A program made the translations under genes and the position numbers. The notes under the pieces are model-generated. The model did not search any database. It was not told where the DNA came from and saw nothing but the letters and a program-made list of their open reading frames with translations. DNA of 64,000 nt, from NCBI GenBank assembly GCA_036498905.1, contig DASYER010000095.1:36946-100945 (forward strand), in the 5' to 3' direction. The number at the start of each line of letters is the position of its first letter. Position 1 is the stretch's first letter. This document shows, piece after piece, positions 42,139 through 51,432 of this stretch. This DNA is from DAIDKA01 sp036498905 (GTDB lineage Bacteria > Pseudomonadota > Gammaproteobacteria > Steroidobacterales > Steroidobacteraceae).

Positions 42139-44808
42139 TCAGGAATTCAAAGGGTCGGCCTTCGCCGGATCGATACCGAGGGCCGCGATGGCTTTGCCCA
42201 CGGTAGCACGATCAATCTTGCCCTCGTCGGCCAGCGCCTTGAGCGTCGCCACCACGATGAAATTGCGGTCCACTTCAAAGTGCCGGCGCAGCGCGGCGCG
42301 GCTGTCCGAGCGACCGTAGCCGTCGGTGCCCAGCGTCACATAGCGCTTCTCCACCCACTGACGGATCTGGTCAGGCACCGCACGCATATAGTCGGTGGCG
42401 GCAATGACCGGGCCGTCGACATCCTTCAGGCAGGTGCTCACGTAGGGCACTTTTGCCGTCGCCTGCGGATTGAGCAAGTTGTGGCGTTCGCACGCGAGTG
42501 CTTCGCGACGCAGCTCACTGAAGCTGGTCACCGAGTAGATATCAGCCGGGACACCGTAGTCCTTCTCCAGCATCTGGGCGGCCGCGATGCACTCACGCAG
42601 GATGGTGCCGGAACCGAACAGGGTCGCGCGCACCTTGCCCTTGCCGCCGGTCTGAAGCCGGTACATGCCCTTCAGAATGCCCTCTTCCGCGCCCTTCGGC
42701 AGCGGCGGCTGGGCGTAGTTCTCGTTCATCACTGTGATGTAGTAGAACACCCGCTGCTGATCCACGTACATGCGCCGCATGCCGTCGTGAATGATGACGG
42801 CGAGCTCATAGGCGAACGTCGGATCGTAGCTGACGCAGTTCGGCACGGTGCTGGCATGAAGCAGGCTGTGACCGTCCTGATGCTGCAGTCCTTCACCTGC
42901 CAAGGTGGTGCGGCCGGCGGTGGCGCCGAGCAGGAAACCGCGGGCCTGGATGTCGCCGGCGGCCCACAGAAAATCTCCAACGCGCTGGAAGCCGAACATC
43001 GAGTAGTAGATGTAGAACGGCACCATGTTGATGCCGTGATTGGCGTAGGCGGTGCCCGCCGCAATCCACGAGCAGGTCGCACCGGCCTCGTTGATGCCCT
43101 CTTCGAGCATCTGGCCCTTCTTGTCCTCGCGATAGGACATGAGGGTCTCGGAATCCTGCGGTGTGTACAGCTGACCCACCGATGAGTAGATGCCGATCTG
43201 GCGGAACAGGCCTTCCATGCCGAAGGTGCGCGCCTCATCCGGAACGATCGGCACGATGTTCTTGCCGATGTTCTTGTCTTTGAGCAGTACCGTGAGGATG
43301 CGCACGAATGCCATGGTGGTGGAGATCTCGCGCTCCCCGGTGCCTTCGAGCATGGCTTCAAAGGCGGACAGTGGCGGGATTGCCAGCGCGGGCGCCGTAT
43401 TGGTGCGTACCGGCAGATAGCCGCCGAGCGCACTGCGCCTGCTGTGCAGGTACTTGGCTTCCTCCGAGTTCTCGGGCAGCTTCAGGTACGGGAGCCTGGC
43501 CAGATCCTCATCGGCGACCGGCATGGCAAAGCGATCGCGGAAGGCGCGCAGGCCCTCGATGTCCACCTTCTTTTGCTGGTGCGCAACCATCTGGCCTTCG
43601 CCGGCCTTGCCGAGGCCGAAGCCCTTGACCGTGTGCGCCAGAATGACCGTGGGCTGGCCCTTGTGGTTTGCGGCCGCGTAGTACGCTGCGAACACCTTCT
43701 GCGCATCGTGACCGCCGCGTTTGAGGGCATAGATGTCCTCGTCGCTCATGTTGGCGACCATCTCGCGCGTTTCGGGATACTTGCCGAAGAAATTCTCGCG
43801 CGTGTATGCGCCGCCCTTGGCCTTGTAGTTCTGGTACTCCCCGTCGACCGTGTCTTCCATGACCTTGCGCAGCAGACCGGAGCCGTCGCGGGCGAGCAGA
43901 TGATCCCAGCGCGAGCCCCACAGCACCTTGATCACGTTCCAGCCGGCGCCGAGGTAGGCAGCTTCCAGCTCCTGGATGATCTTGCCGTTGCCGCGCACCG
44001 GGCCATCCAGGCGCTGCAGGTTGCAGTTGATGACGAAGACGAGGTTATCGAGCTTCTCGCGCACCGGCATGGTGAGCGCGCCCATGGATTCAGGCTCATC
44101 GGTCTCGCCGTCGCCCAGGAAGCACCACACCTTCCGATCGCTCGCCGGCACCATGCCGCGATGTTCCATGTAACGCACAAAGCGCGCCTGGAAGATGGCC
44201 ATCATCGGCCCCAAGCCCATGGACACCGTCGGGAACTGCCAGAAATCCGGCATCAGCCACGGATGCGGATACGAGGACAACCCCAGTCCCGGCCCTTCGG
44301 CCTCCTGGCGGAAACGGTTCAACTGATCTTCGGACAGCCGTCCTTCGAGGAAGGCGCGCGCGTAAATGCCCGGCGAGGAGTGTCCCTGCATGAACACCAT
44401 GTCACCGGGATGCTGCGTGGAAGCCGCACGCCAGAAGTGATTGAAGCCCACCTCGTAGAGGGTGGCCGAGGAGGCGTAGCTGGCCAGGTGGCCGCCGAAC
44501 TCGGAGGAGATCTTGTTGGCCTTGAGCACCATCGCGACCGAGTTCCAGCGCAGATACGCCTCGATGCGGCGCTCGAGCGCCCGGTCACCGGGGTAGGCTT
44601 GCTGCTGGGGCACCGAGATGGTGTTCACATAAGCAGTGTTGGGTTTGAACGGCAGATAGGCCCCGGAGCGACGCGTATGGTCGATCAGGCGCTCCAGCAA
44701 AAAGTGCGCACGATCCGCGCCGTGTGTGGTGAGCACGGAGTCGATCGACTCCAGCCACTCCTGGGTTTCTGTCGGATCAAGATCTTGCAATTTGGGAAGT
44801 TCCGTCAT
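42139..44808 (-). CDS. aceE: Pyruvate dehydrogenase E1 (homodimeric)
   Basis: An 889-residue thiamine diphosphate-dependent E1, decarboxylating pyruvate. The ThDP motif is in FLGDGETDEPESMGAL to VFVINCNLQRLDGPVRGNGK. The C-terminal region has GEGLQHQDGHSLL and the E1-type GKGKVRATLFGSGT segment. Length close to E. coli AceE (887). The ATG at 44808 gives MTELPKLQDLDPTETQEW; a longer reading to 44859 would start inside a repeat array. First gene of aceE-aceF-lpdA. No pdhR-type regulator is next to it. Confidence 0.96.
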   Translation of the reverse strand: MTELPKLQDLDPTETQEWLESIDSVLTTHGADRAHFLLERLIDHTRRSGAYLPFKPNTAYVNTISVPQQQAYPGDRALERRIEAYLRWNSVAMVLKANKISSEFGGHLASYASSATLYEVGFNHFWRAASTQHPGDMVFMQGHSSPGIYARAFLEGRLSEDQLNRFRQEAEGPGLGLSSYPHPWLMPDFWQFPTVSMGLGPMMAIFQARFVRYMEHRGMVPASDRKVWCFLGDGETDEPESMGALTMPVREKLDNLVFVINCNLQRLDGPVRGNGKIIQELEAAYLGAGWNVIKVLWGSRWDHLLARDGSGLLRKVMEDTVDGEYQNYKAKGGAYTRENFFGKYPETREMVANMSDEDIYALKRGGHDAQKVFAAYYAAANHKGQPTVILAHTVKGFGLGKAGEGQMVAHQQKKVDIEGLRAFRDRFAMPVADEDLARLPYLKLPENSEEAKYLHSRRSALGGYLPVRTNTAPALAIPPLSAFEAMLEGTGEREISTTMAFVRILTVLLKDKNIGKNIVPIVPDEARTFGMEGLFRQIGIYSSVGQLYTPQDSETLMSYREDKKGQMLEEGINEAGATCSWIAAGTAYANHGINMVPFYIYYSMFGFQRVGDFLWAAGDIQARGFLLGATAGRTTLAGEGLQHQDGHSLLHASTVPNCVSYDPTFAYELAVIIHDGMRRMYVDQQRVFYYITVMNENYAQPPLPKGAEEGILKGMYRLQTGGKGKVRATLFGSGTILRECIAAAQMLEKDYGVPADIYSVTSFSELRREALACERHNLLNPQATAKVPYVSTCLKDVDGPVIAATDYMRAVPDQIRQWVEKRYVTLGTDGYGRSDSRAALRRHFEVDRNFIVVATLKALADEGKIDRATVGKAIAALGIDPAKADPLNS

Positions 44809-44820
44809 GGCGGCTCTTAA

Positions 44821-44872
44821 AACTCCGCCGCAGTCCGCGGCGCTGTAACTCCGCCGCACGCCGCGGCCCCGC
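44821..44872. repeat. 26-bp tandem repeat in the aceE leader, each unit a hairpin
   Basis: Two adjacent 26-base units (44821-44846 and 44847-44872) share AACTCCGCCGCA and CCGCGGC, 21 of 26 bases identical. Each can form a hairpin: CGCCGC (44826-44831) with GCGGCG (44837-44842), and GCCGC (44853-44857) with GCGGC (44863-44867). The array lies 12 to 64 bases upstream of the aceE start on the aceE strand, so it would be in the leader if the promoter is further out. It looks like a recent duplication; a role in regulation is not shown. Confidence 0.75.
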
Positions 44873-44985
44873 AGGCACGGGCGCGAACGGATGCTGTGCT
44901 AGGATGCGCAATTGGACTGCGCGTGAATTCGCGTTGAATCAAGCTGGGTAATGATCCGGATTTCACTGGCGACGGTCAAGCAAGC

Positions 44986-46581
44986 ATGGCGGAACGGGCC
45001 TCTTTCCGGGACGCTGCCCCCATTCTGCGCAATCCGGTCATGACATCTCGCTCAACAAGCCTTTTGCCGCTCCAGGCGCCCCCGCGGATCGAGCGCGTTA
45101 CGCGCCTGTCCGCACGCGTTGCCGACACCCTCGACGCCATACTAGTCATCATTCCCATGGATGCCTCCTCAGCGGTGTTTGCAGCACTGCCGCAGGCGCA
45201 GATCTGGCGCCAGCTGCACACCGGACGGGCCGGTCAGAAGACCGGGACCGGTCCGGGGAGCGTGCGTAGCGTCAACCTCGCCAACTCACCGCAGACCCGT
45301 CTGATATTGGGAGTGATGCCGCGCAATGCAAGCGCATTCGAGCTGCTCTCACTGGCCGGGCGCATGGCGCGCGATCTGGGCAATTGCACGCCGACCGCCA
45401 TTGGCCTGGCCGCACCCACGGACCCTACCGGTGAGGGCGAGCGGCCCCTGGAGGCCCTGCTCAGCGCCACCCTTGCCTACGCTTTTGAGATGCCCAGCTT
45501 CCGCAGCACCCGCAAGCGCGCGCGTACCCTGCAACGGGTCAGCGTGGTCGGCGGGTCACTGGATCTGCGCCGCGTCCAGATCGCGGCACAGGCCAATGGG
45601 CTGGCACGCTGGCTCACCGCCCTGCCGCCCAACAAACTCGACGCGAGCGGCTACCAGCGCGTGCTGCGCGCGCTGGCCCGCAGGCACCGTCTGAAGTTCC
45701 GCTGGCTGTCGGAAGCGGCGCTGAAGCGTCTCGGCGCCGGTGCGTTCCTCGCCGTCGCCCAGGGCAATGCCCTACGCACGGCCGGGATTGCACACCTCAG
45801 CTATCGGCCGCCGGGCCATCGTGGCCGCGCCGATGTAGCCCTGGTGGGTAAGGGCGTGATCTTTGATACCGGCGGCACTAATCTGAAACCCCATCGCGGT
45901 ATGCTAGATATGCACACCGATATGAATGGCAGCGCGGTTGCTCTGGCGACGCTGTGCGCCTGCGCCGAGACCCGCGCGCCGCTGGCCGTGGACGCGTGGC
46001 TCGCCATCACCGAGAACCGTACCGGGCCTGAGGCCTACATACCTCAGGATGTCGTCACAGCGGTCAATGGCACCAGCATTCAGGTGATTCACACCGACGC
46101 CGAGGGACGCATGGTGCTGGCGGACACGCTGGCGCTCGTCGGGCGCACCCGCCCCGCACTCATCATCGACTACGGCACACTCACCGGTGCCTGCATCACG
46201 GCCCTGGGCGAGCGCATGAGCGGCATCTTCGTGCGACCCCCCGCGCTGGCCCCCATCGCGCTGGCGGCCGGCGAGTCAAGTGGCGAGCGGGTCTGGAATT
46301 TTCCCATGGATGCCGACTACGACGCGGAGCTGGAAAGCCGGATCGCCGATGTCATGCAGTGCACTCCGGACGGCAAGGCGGACCACATCCTCGCGGCGCG
46401 CTTTCTGTCGCGCTTCGTGCCCGAGAGCGCCGCCTGGATCCACATGGATCTGGCGGCGGCATCGCGCACTGGCGGCCTTGCGCACATCAACACCGATATC
46501 ACCGGCTTCGGCGTGCGCTACACCCTGGAGCTGCTGCGCAGTGGCAAGCTGGCGCTGCCCACCGGGAAACCCAAGCGATGA
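44986..46581 (+). CDS. M17 leucyl aminopeptidase family protein (second copy)
   Basis: A 531-residue M17 protein distinct from PepA at 7481. All metal and catalytic residues are kept: GKGVIFDTGGTNLKP (both Lys and Asp), MHTDMNGSAVAL (Asp) and HTDAEGRMVLADTL, in which the usual Asn of NTDAEGR is His. The N-terminal domain is different from PepA and longer. It may be a peptidase with another substrate range. ATG 44986 and ATG 45040 are both possible. Its stop overlaps pyrC (ATGA), so it is in an operon with pyrC and rnt. Divergent from aceE. Confidence 0.85.
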   Translation: MAERASFRDAAPILRNPVMTSRSTSLLPLQAPPRIERVTRLSARVADTLDAILVIIPMDASSAVFAALPQAQIWRQLHTGRAGQKTGTGPGSVRSVNLANSPQTRLILGVMPRNASAFELLSLAGRMARDLGNCTPTAIGLAAPTDPTGEGERPLEALLSATLAYAFEMPSFRSTRKRARTLQRVSVVGGSLDLRRVQIAAQANGLARWLTALPPNKLDASGYQRVLRALARRHRLKFRWLSEAALKRLGAGAFLAVAQGNALRTAGIAHLSYRPPGHRGRADVALVGKGVIFDTGGTNLKPHRGMLDMHTDMNGSAVALATLCACAETRAPLAVDAWLAITENRTGPEAYIPQDVVTAVNGTSIQVIHTDAEGRMVLADTLALVGRTRPALIIDYGTLTGACITALGERMSGIFVRPPALAPIALAAGESSGERVWNFPMDADYDAELESRIADVMQCTPDGKADHILAARFLSRFVPESAAWIHMDLAAASRTGGLAHINTDITGFGVRYTLELLRSGKLALPTGKPKR

Positions 46582-47624
46582 CGACCCTGACCCTGCGCCG
46601 TCCGGATGACTGGCACCTGCACCTGCGTGACGGTACGGCGATGGCCGCGGTGCTGCCCTTCACGGCTGCCCGCTTCGGACGGGCGATAGTCATGCCGAAT
46701 CTGAAGCCCCCCGTGACCACCACCGCCTTGGCAGTGGCCTACCGCGACCGGATCCTCGCCGCCCTCCCCGCCGGATCCCATTTCCAGCCGCTGATGACTG
46801 TGTATCTGACCGACCAGACCGCCCCTGAAGAGGTCGCCATGGCGCGTGCCAGTGGTTGCATCGCCGGCTTCAAACTCTACCCGGCAGGTGCCACCACCAA
46901 CTCCGATTCCGGGGTCACTGATCTGCGCAATATACGGCGGGTGCTGGAGCAGCTGAGCGAGCACGGCATGGTGCTGCAGGTCCATGGCGAGGTGACCTTG
47001 GCCGATGTCGATGTGTTCGATCGCGAGGCGCGCTTCATCGACGAGGTGCTGCTGCCGCTGTGCGTGCGCCATCCGGGCCTGCGCATCGTTTTCGAACACA
47101 TCACCACGCGCCGCGCAGTCGAGTTCGTGCGTTCGGCGCGCGCCGGTGTTGCCGCCACGATCACACCACACCACCTGATGATGAACCGCAATGCGTTGTT
47201 CGTCGGCGGCATCCGCCCGCACCTGTACTGCCTGCCGGTGCTGAAGACCGAAACTGATCGCGAGGCGCTGATCGAGGCTGCAACCAGCGGCGATCCGCGC
47301 TTCTTCCTCGGCACCGACAGCGCTCCGCATGCCCGGCACACCAAGGAGTCAGGCTGTGGCTGCGCGGGAATCTTCAGCGCCCACGGCGCGATCGAACTGT
47401 ATGCGGAAGTTTTCGACAGTGTCGGCCGGCTGCCGCTGCTCCCCGGATTTGCCTCCGAGTTCGGCGCGGATTTCTATGGCCTGCCGCGCAATTCGGACTT
47501 CATCACCCTGACCGCCGAGCCGTGGAGGGTTCCTGACACCTATGACTTCGGTGGCGAAACACTGGTGCCCTTGCGGGCCGGCGAGATGATCGGCTGGCGC
47601 ATGAGCGGGGCCGCGCATCCGTGA
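46578..47624 (+). CDS. pyrC: Dihydroorotase
   Basis: A 348-residue class II (E. coli-type) dihydroorotase, third step of pyrimidine synthesis. Metal ligands are in DDWHLHLRDGTAM, the carboxylated Lys in GFKLYPAGATTNSDSGV, then LQVHGEV, FEHITTRRAVEF and ATITPHHLMMNRN, and the catalytic Asp in FFLGTDSAPHARHTKE. ATG overlaps the upstream peptidase stop, and its own stop overlaps the rnt GTG start (GTGA), so translation of the three is coupled. Confidence 0.95.
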   Translation: MTTLTLRRPDDWHLHLRDGTAMAAVLPFTAARFGRAIVMPNLKPPVTTTALAVAYRDRILAALPAGSHFQPLMTVYLTDQTAPEEVAMARASGCIAGFKLYPAGATTNSDSGVTDLRNIRRVLEQLSEHGMVLQVHGEVTLADVDVFDREARFIDEVLLPLCVRHPGLRIVFEHITTRRAVEFVRSARAGVAATITPHHLMMNRNALFVGGIRPHLYCLPVLKTETDREALIEAATSGDPRFFLGTDSAPHARHTKESGCGCAGIFSAHGAIELYAEVFDSVGRLPLLPGFASEFGADFYGLPRNSDFITLTAEPWRVPDTYDFGGETLVPLRAGEMIGWRMSGAAHP

Positions 47625-48331
47625 GTGAGTACGAAGAGGTCACGCGCACGGCAACCGCCGCGATCATGAGCCGTCGTTTCCGCGGCTTCCTTCCCGTCGT
47701 CATCGATGTCGAAACGGGCGGATTCAATTCGCGCACCGATGCGCTGCTGGAGATTGCTGCGGTGTTCATCGACATCGACGCGAGCGGAACCCTCTCGCGC
47801 GGCGCCACGCACAGCTTCCATGTGCAGCCGTTTCCGGGCGCGCGCATGGACCCGGCCTCTCTGAGCGTCACCGGCATCGACCCCTACCATCCGCTGCGAC
47901 CCGCGTTGCCGGAGCGCGAAGCCATCCAGCGCATATTCCGCGAAGTGCGACACCAGATGAAAGCCTACGATTGCCGAAGGGCCATCCTCGTCGGGCACAA
48001 CGCGGCCTTTGATCTGGGATTCGTGAATGCGGCGCTGGAGCGTACCGACGTCAAGCGCAGCCCCTTCCACCCCTTCTCCTGCTTCGATACCGCCACTCTA
48101 GCCGGCGCAGCGCTGGGCCAGACCGTGCTGGCCAAGGCCGTGGCGGTGTCGGGGATTCAGTGGGATGCGAGCTCCGCACACTCTGCGTCCTACGACGCCG
48201 AGCGCACGGCCGATGTTTTTTGTTTTGTCTGCAACCGCATGCAGACGACCTACGCGGCGGCCCAGGATCGGGCCGGTGAACTGGGATGGTTCGACGCCGC
48301 TGCGGGCGATCCGGGCGTGCCGGAAGGCTAG
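47621..48331 (+). CDS. rnt: Ribonuclease T
   Basis: A 236-residue DEDDh exonuclease trimming 3' ends of tRNA and other stable RNAs. ExoI VVIDVETGGFNSRTDALLEIAAV (D, E), ExoII LVGHNAAFDLGFVNAALER (D) and ExoIII SASYDAERTADVF (D) with HSASYD (His) are all visible. It begins with GTG 47621. The hairpin at 48331 follows immediately. Confidence 0.94.
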   Translation: MSEYEEVTRTATAAIMSRRFRGFLPVVIDVETGGFNSRTDALLEIAAVFIDIDASGTLSRGATHSFHVQPFPGARMDPASLSVTGIDPYHPLRPALPEREAIQRIFREVRHQMKAYDCRRAILVGHNAAFDLGFVNAALERTDVKRSPFHPFSCFDTATLAGAALGQTVLAKAVAVSGIQWDASSAHSASYDAERTADVFCFVCNRMQTTYAAAQDRAGELGWFDAAAGDPGVPEG

Positions 48332-48348
48332 CGCCCGTTGCCGGGCGC
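48331..48348. terminator. Terminator-like hairpin between rnt and grxD
   Basis: GCGCCCG (48331-48337) and CGGGCGC (48342-48348) form a perfect 7-bp stem with a 4-base loop, starting at the last base of the rnt stop codon and lying between convergent genes. No T-run follows on either strand, so it may act in both directions but weakly or with Rho. Confidence 0.5.
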
Positions 48349-48362
48349 GGCCTGCCGGGCAA

Positions 48363-48686
48363 TCAGGCGGTGACGGCGCCGCTTTCCTGCAGCAGCTTCT
48401 TCAACTCGCCGCTGTGATACATCTCCAAGGCAATGTCACAGCCGCCCACGAGTTCGCCATTGATGTACAGCTGCGGATAGGTGGGCCAGTTGGAATAACG
48501 CTTCAGAGCCTCGCGCAGCTCCGGTTCCTCGAAAATATTCACATGCTTGAACTGCGCGCCCACGGCCTTCAGGGCCGCCGCGGTCTGCGCCGAAAAGCCA
48601 CACTGCGGAAAATCCGGGGTGCCCTTCATGAACAACACTACCGGCGCCGAATTGAGCTCGGCCTTGATCTTTTCCTCGACGTCCAT
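48363..48686 (-). CDS. grxD: Monothiol glutaredoxin
   Basis: A 107-residue Grx4-type glutaredoxin that carries [2Fe-2S] clusters, often with BolA proteins. The active-site motif is PQCGFSAQTAAAL (CGFS), preceded by VVLFMKGTPDFP and followed by NWPTYPQLYINGELVGGCDIALEMY with the glutathione-binding TYPQ and GGCD. AAAGGA lies seven bases before ATG 48686. The longer reading to 48779 is not supported. Confidence 0.95.
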   Translation of the reverse strand: MDVEEKIKAELNSAPVVLFMKGTPDFPQCGFSAQTAAALKAVGAQFKHVNIFEEPELREALKRYSNWPTYPQLYINGELVGGCDIALEMYHSGELKKLLQESGAVTA

Positions 48687-48803
48687 AATCCAGTCCTTTT
48701 GATGGCGGTCATTACACCGCTGCGGGCAATGAAGACGATTATGGGGGCTGGAGGCGCTTTCTTCAAACCAGCGCCCCACGAAGGCCGTCAGCTCGCCCTT
48801 GGG

Positions 48804-50192
48804 TCAGAACAGGCTCGGCACGCCGACATAAAGCTGATCCTCGAGTGAGTCGATGGGGTGCAGGAGGTCATCACCGGTATGGCCGGCCAGCAGCCGTCCC
48901 AGATCCCAAACCTGCCAGGCCGCCATCGGCTGCCAGGCACGGGCGTAAAAATCACCCGTATCCTTGGTGAAGTCGGCGACCGGACTTGCACTCAATGCCG
49001 CCAGCAGGTCGCGCTCGGTTTGCTCAAAGACGACGCCCTTGCCGGGAGGGCGCGTGGCCCACAACAGCCGCAGCACATAGGCGTTGGGCACAGTGTCGAA
49101 CTGCCCCCGATCGCCAACATCCGGCGACTGCCGCCCGAACGCAATCATATATCGGGGATCGCTCTTGATCAGGGGACCTGCCTTGACCGACAGCGTGCAG
49201 TACACCCGAGGATCCGACGGCAGGCACTGGCCCGACGGATGTCCGGCCGCAAGATTCATCTCAATCAGTACAAGCAAGGCTTCCAGACCTGCTCCACGAT
49301 CGAGGGCGGATTGCGTCCGAGCGACATAAGCATCCTGGGTGGGTGGAAGCTTACGGTCCGCAATCTCTTTGGACAGCAGTTTAAAGATTTCCGGAAAGGC
49401 ACCTGCGGAGGTGGTGGGACGGGCGATCAGATGCGGTGACAGCGGAAATCGGGCGTGGGATTCCCAATGACGCGCAGTGAGCTTCCAGTGCAATACGGTT
49501 GAGCTCTTGCCGGGCTGCATCGTCGTCACCCAAAGCTCGTTGGGAATCTGGCCACTGGCGGTCAGATCATCGGCAATCGACGGATGGATATGCGCAAAGG
49601 TGCTCCACATTCTGCGCAGCCCAGCACGGATGCCCGGCGGCACAGGTTCGGCGTCGTAACGGACGGCGACGACTTCCGCGCCATCGAGCAGCCAGCGAAT
49701 GCGTCCGTCCGCCTCGCTGCGCTGCAGGACGGGGCGCGGCAGGCCGGGGGCAGTAACCCCCAGTTCACTTTCCATCCAGAACGGATCCTGCAGGCTCGGG
49801 GCCTTGTCGGGGCTGATTGCGCCCGCCTGCAGTGCCTTGCGCAGTCGCACCCGGCTCTCGATCTCCGCAGTGCGGAACCAAACTTCCGCGTACAGCGAAT
49901 CGTTTGCGAACTCATTGCCGGGACCTGCAGAGTAGATACGGCGCAGCCGGTAGTCGTAGACCCGCAGGCCATTAACGTCCCTGAGGTAGTGATAGTCCTG
50001 CGCCAATCCCAGGGTAATCATCTGGGCATCCTCACCGGCGGCATCACGCGTGTACTGCAGCCGCAGTTCGCCCTCGGGCTGGGAATGCACCGCCAGCACG
50101 GCATCGCTACCGTCGGCTGGTGATACCGCCGATGCCGTTGCGCACACTACCGCCAGCCACAGCGCACTCAGACTTTGAATTAGTTTGCTCAT
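48804..50192 (-). CDS. Unknown secreted protein of a YtrA-ABC operon
   Basis: A 462-residue protein I do not recognise. The N-terminus MSKLIQSLSALWLAVVCATASA is a clear signal peptide (cleavage about residue 22), with no lipobox Cys and no further membrane helix, so it should be periplasmic or exported. The mature part has WFRTAEIESRVRLRK and other beta/alpha pieces, a cluster of Cys (GQCLPSDPRVYCTLS) that could form a disulphide, and an acidic C-terminus (GDDLLHPIDSLEDQLYVG). AAGG lies six bases before ATG 50192. It starts 16 bases after the ABC permease stops on the same strand, so it is likely part of that transporter's operon and may be its extracytoplasmic partner. Confidence 0.75.
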   Translation of the reverse strand: MSKLIQSLSALWLAVVCATASAVSPADGSDAVLAVHSQPEGELRLQYTRDAAGEDAQMITLGLAQDYHYLRDVNGLRVYDYRLRRIYSAGPGNEFANDSLYAEVWFRTAEIESRVRLRKALQAGAISPDKAPSLQDPFWMESELGVTAPGLPRPVLQRSEADGRIRWLLDGAEVVAVRYDAEPVPPGIRAGLRRMWSTFAHIHPSIADDLTASGQIPNELWVTTMQPGKSSTVLHWKLTARHWESHARFPLSPHLIARPTTSAGAFPEIFKLLSKEIADRKLPPTQDAYVARTQSALDRGAGLEALLVLIEMNLAAGHPSGQCLPSDPRVYCTLSVKAGPLIKSDPRYMIAFGRQSPDVGDRGQFDTVPNAYVLRLLWATRPPGKGVVFEQTERDLLAALSASPVADFTKDTGDFYARAWQPMAAWQVWDLGRLLAGHTGDDLLHPIDSLEDQLYVGVPSLF

Positions 50193-50208
50193 GTCCTGCC
50201 TTTTCACT

Positions 50209-51432
50209 TCAGGAGGAAATCTCGACAAACGGGTGCGGTCGTTGCAGAAGCTTGCGAATCGAATGGATTGAAAATCCAATGACGATGATCACAGCGGCGA
50301 GGACGAGCCCGGCTGCCAGTCTGCTCACCGTGTGCCCAAGGACCGATGCAATCACACCCGGGTCCCCTATGCCCGACCATAGCAGGAAGGAGAATGTCCA
50401 CATCTGCGAAAACATGAGGACTACCAAGGACCAAGTCGCGGGCTTTTGCGCCTTGGACGTCTGAGTGAGCAGAATCGGCACCGTTATCAGCGGAATCATC
50501 AGAAAATTTACTGACACCCTGCGGTACAGGTCGTGCGGCAGGTGCTGCAGCATGACCAGCGCCATCGCACCGATGTACAACAGGAGCAGACCCACGAAAG
50601 GCAGGCCGACGGCAACCAGACACAGGCGTCCCAGCTGCTGTGCCCCGCTACCCAGGCCCGGCAACAACACCAGCTCGCTCAGCGTACCGCGTTCGGGATT
50701 GAAGATCGCCAGCAGGCGCGACAAGGGCCATACCCAGCACAGGCCAATTGCGGCCATGAAGCCCAGAAATTGAGCGCCGTGCAACACGTAGGGGAAGGCG
50801 CGTGGCTGCAGCGAGCCTTCATAAAGCAGTGCCAAAAACGGTGCGCCGGAAACAACGGCGCACAATGTCGCCAGCTGAATCCCGCGCCGTTGCCAGGAAG
50901 CCGGCGCATAGGGCGGGCCCAAGGCCAGGCGCACAGCCCGCCAGGGGCTCGGACGTTGCGCAGGCACAGCGGGTGCGACTGCCGGGACACTGACTCGGAC
51001 GCCTGGCGCAGTGCGCGCCTGAGATCTCCATCGCCATAGGAGCGCTCCTGATGAACCTGCGAGCGACCCCATTGCGACCATGGTGATATCGCCCGCACCA
51101 CCGTTCAACGACCAAACCAGCGCGCACGGCGCCGCGAAAATGAATGCGAAAATCCACATCGAACCACCGGCCAGCAGGCGCCGCTGCTGCGGCAGACGCA
51201 ATTCCTGCAGGTCGTGCACAAATCCCGACAGCCTGAAGACCAGCAGCCAGGAGCACACGACGTTGAGGCCCACGAGCACCAAAATAGCGAACTCGCCACT
51301 GCCGGCAACCTGAAGCGTAATCGCATAAATCTGGGCAGCGGCAGCCCATGCGCCAACCATCAGCACCAGCGTGATCAGCAGAATCGGAGTCGCATTCATC
51401 GCGGCCCCGACAAATCTCACCCAGCGCATCAT
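50209..51432 (-). CDS. ABC transporter permease, integral membrane
   Basis: A 407-residue hydrophobic protein with about ten predicted membrane helices (for example ATPILLITLVLMVGAWAAAAQ, FAILVLVGLNVVCSWLLVF and SMWIFAFIFAAPCALVW) and a basic loop (WRWRSQARTAPG). It has no nucleotide-binding site of its own. Its ATG 51432 overlaps the ATPase stop as ATGA, so the two are made together. I do not recognise a substrate. Similar permeases sit with YtrA regulators and are linked to envelope stress or peptide resistance. Confidence 0.82.
   Translation of the reverse strand: MMRWVRFVGAAMNATPILLITLVLMVGAWAAAAQIYAITLQVAGSGEFAILVLVGLNVVCSWLLVFRLSGFVHDLQELRLPQQRRLLAGGSMWIFAFIFAAPCALVWSLNGGAGDITMVAMGSLAGSSGALLWRWRSQARTAPGVRVSVPAVAPAVPAQRPSPWRAVRLALGPPYAPASWQRRGIQLATLCAVVSGAPFLALLYEGSLQPRAFPYVLHGAQFLGFMAAIGLCWVWPLSRLLAIFNPERGTLSELVLLPGLGSGAQQLGRLCLVAVGLPFVGLLLLYIGAMALVMLQHLPHDLYRRVSVNFLMIPLITVPILLTQTSKAQKPATWSLVVLMFSQMWTFSFLLWSGIGDPGVIASVLGHTVSRLAAGLVLAAVIIVIGFSIHSIRKLLQRPHPFVEISS

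Noticed and set aside
40329..42206. Ala/Gly-rich plus-strand frames under aceF and lpdA linkers
   Set aside because: They come from the Ala/Pro linker regions read backwards.
43444..44820. 458-codon plus-strand frame opposite aceE
   Set aside because: It mirrors aceE codon for codon and has no protein-like pattern.
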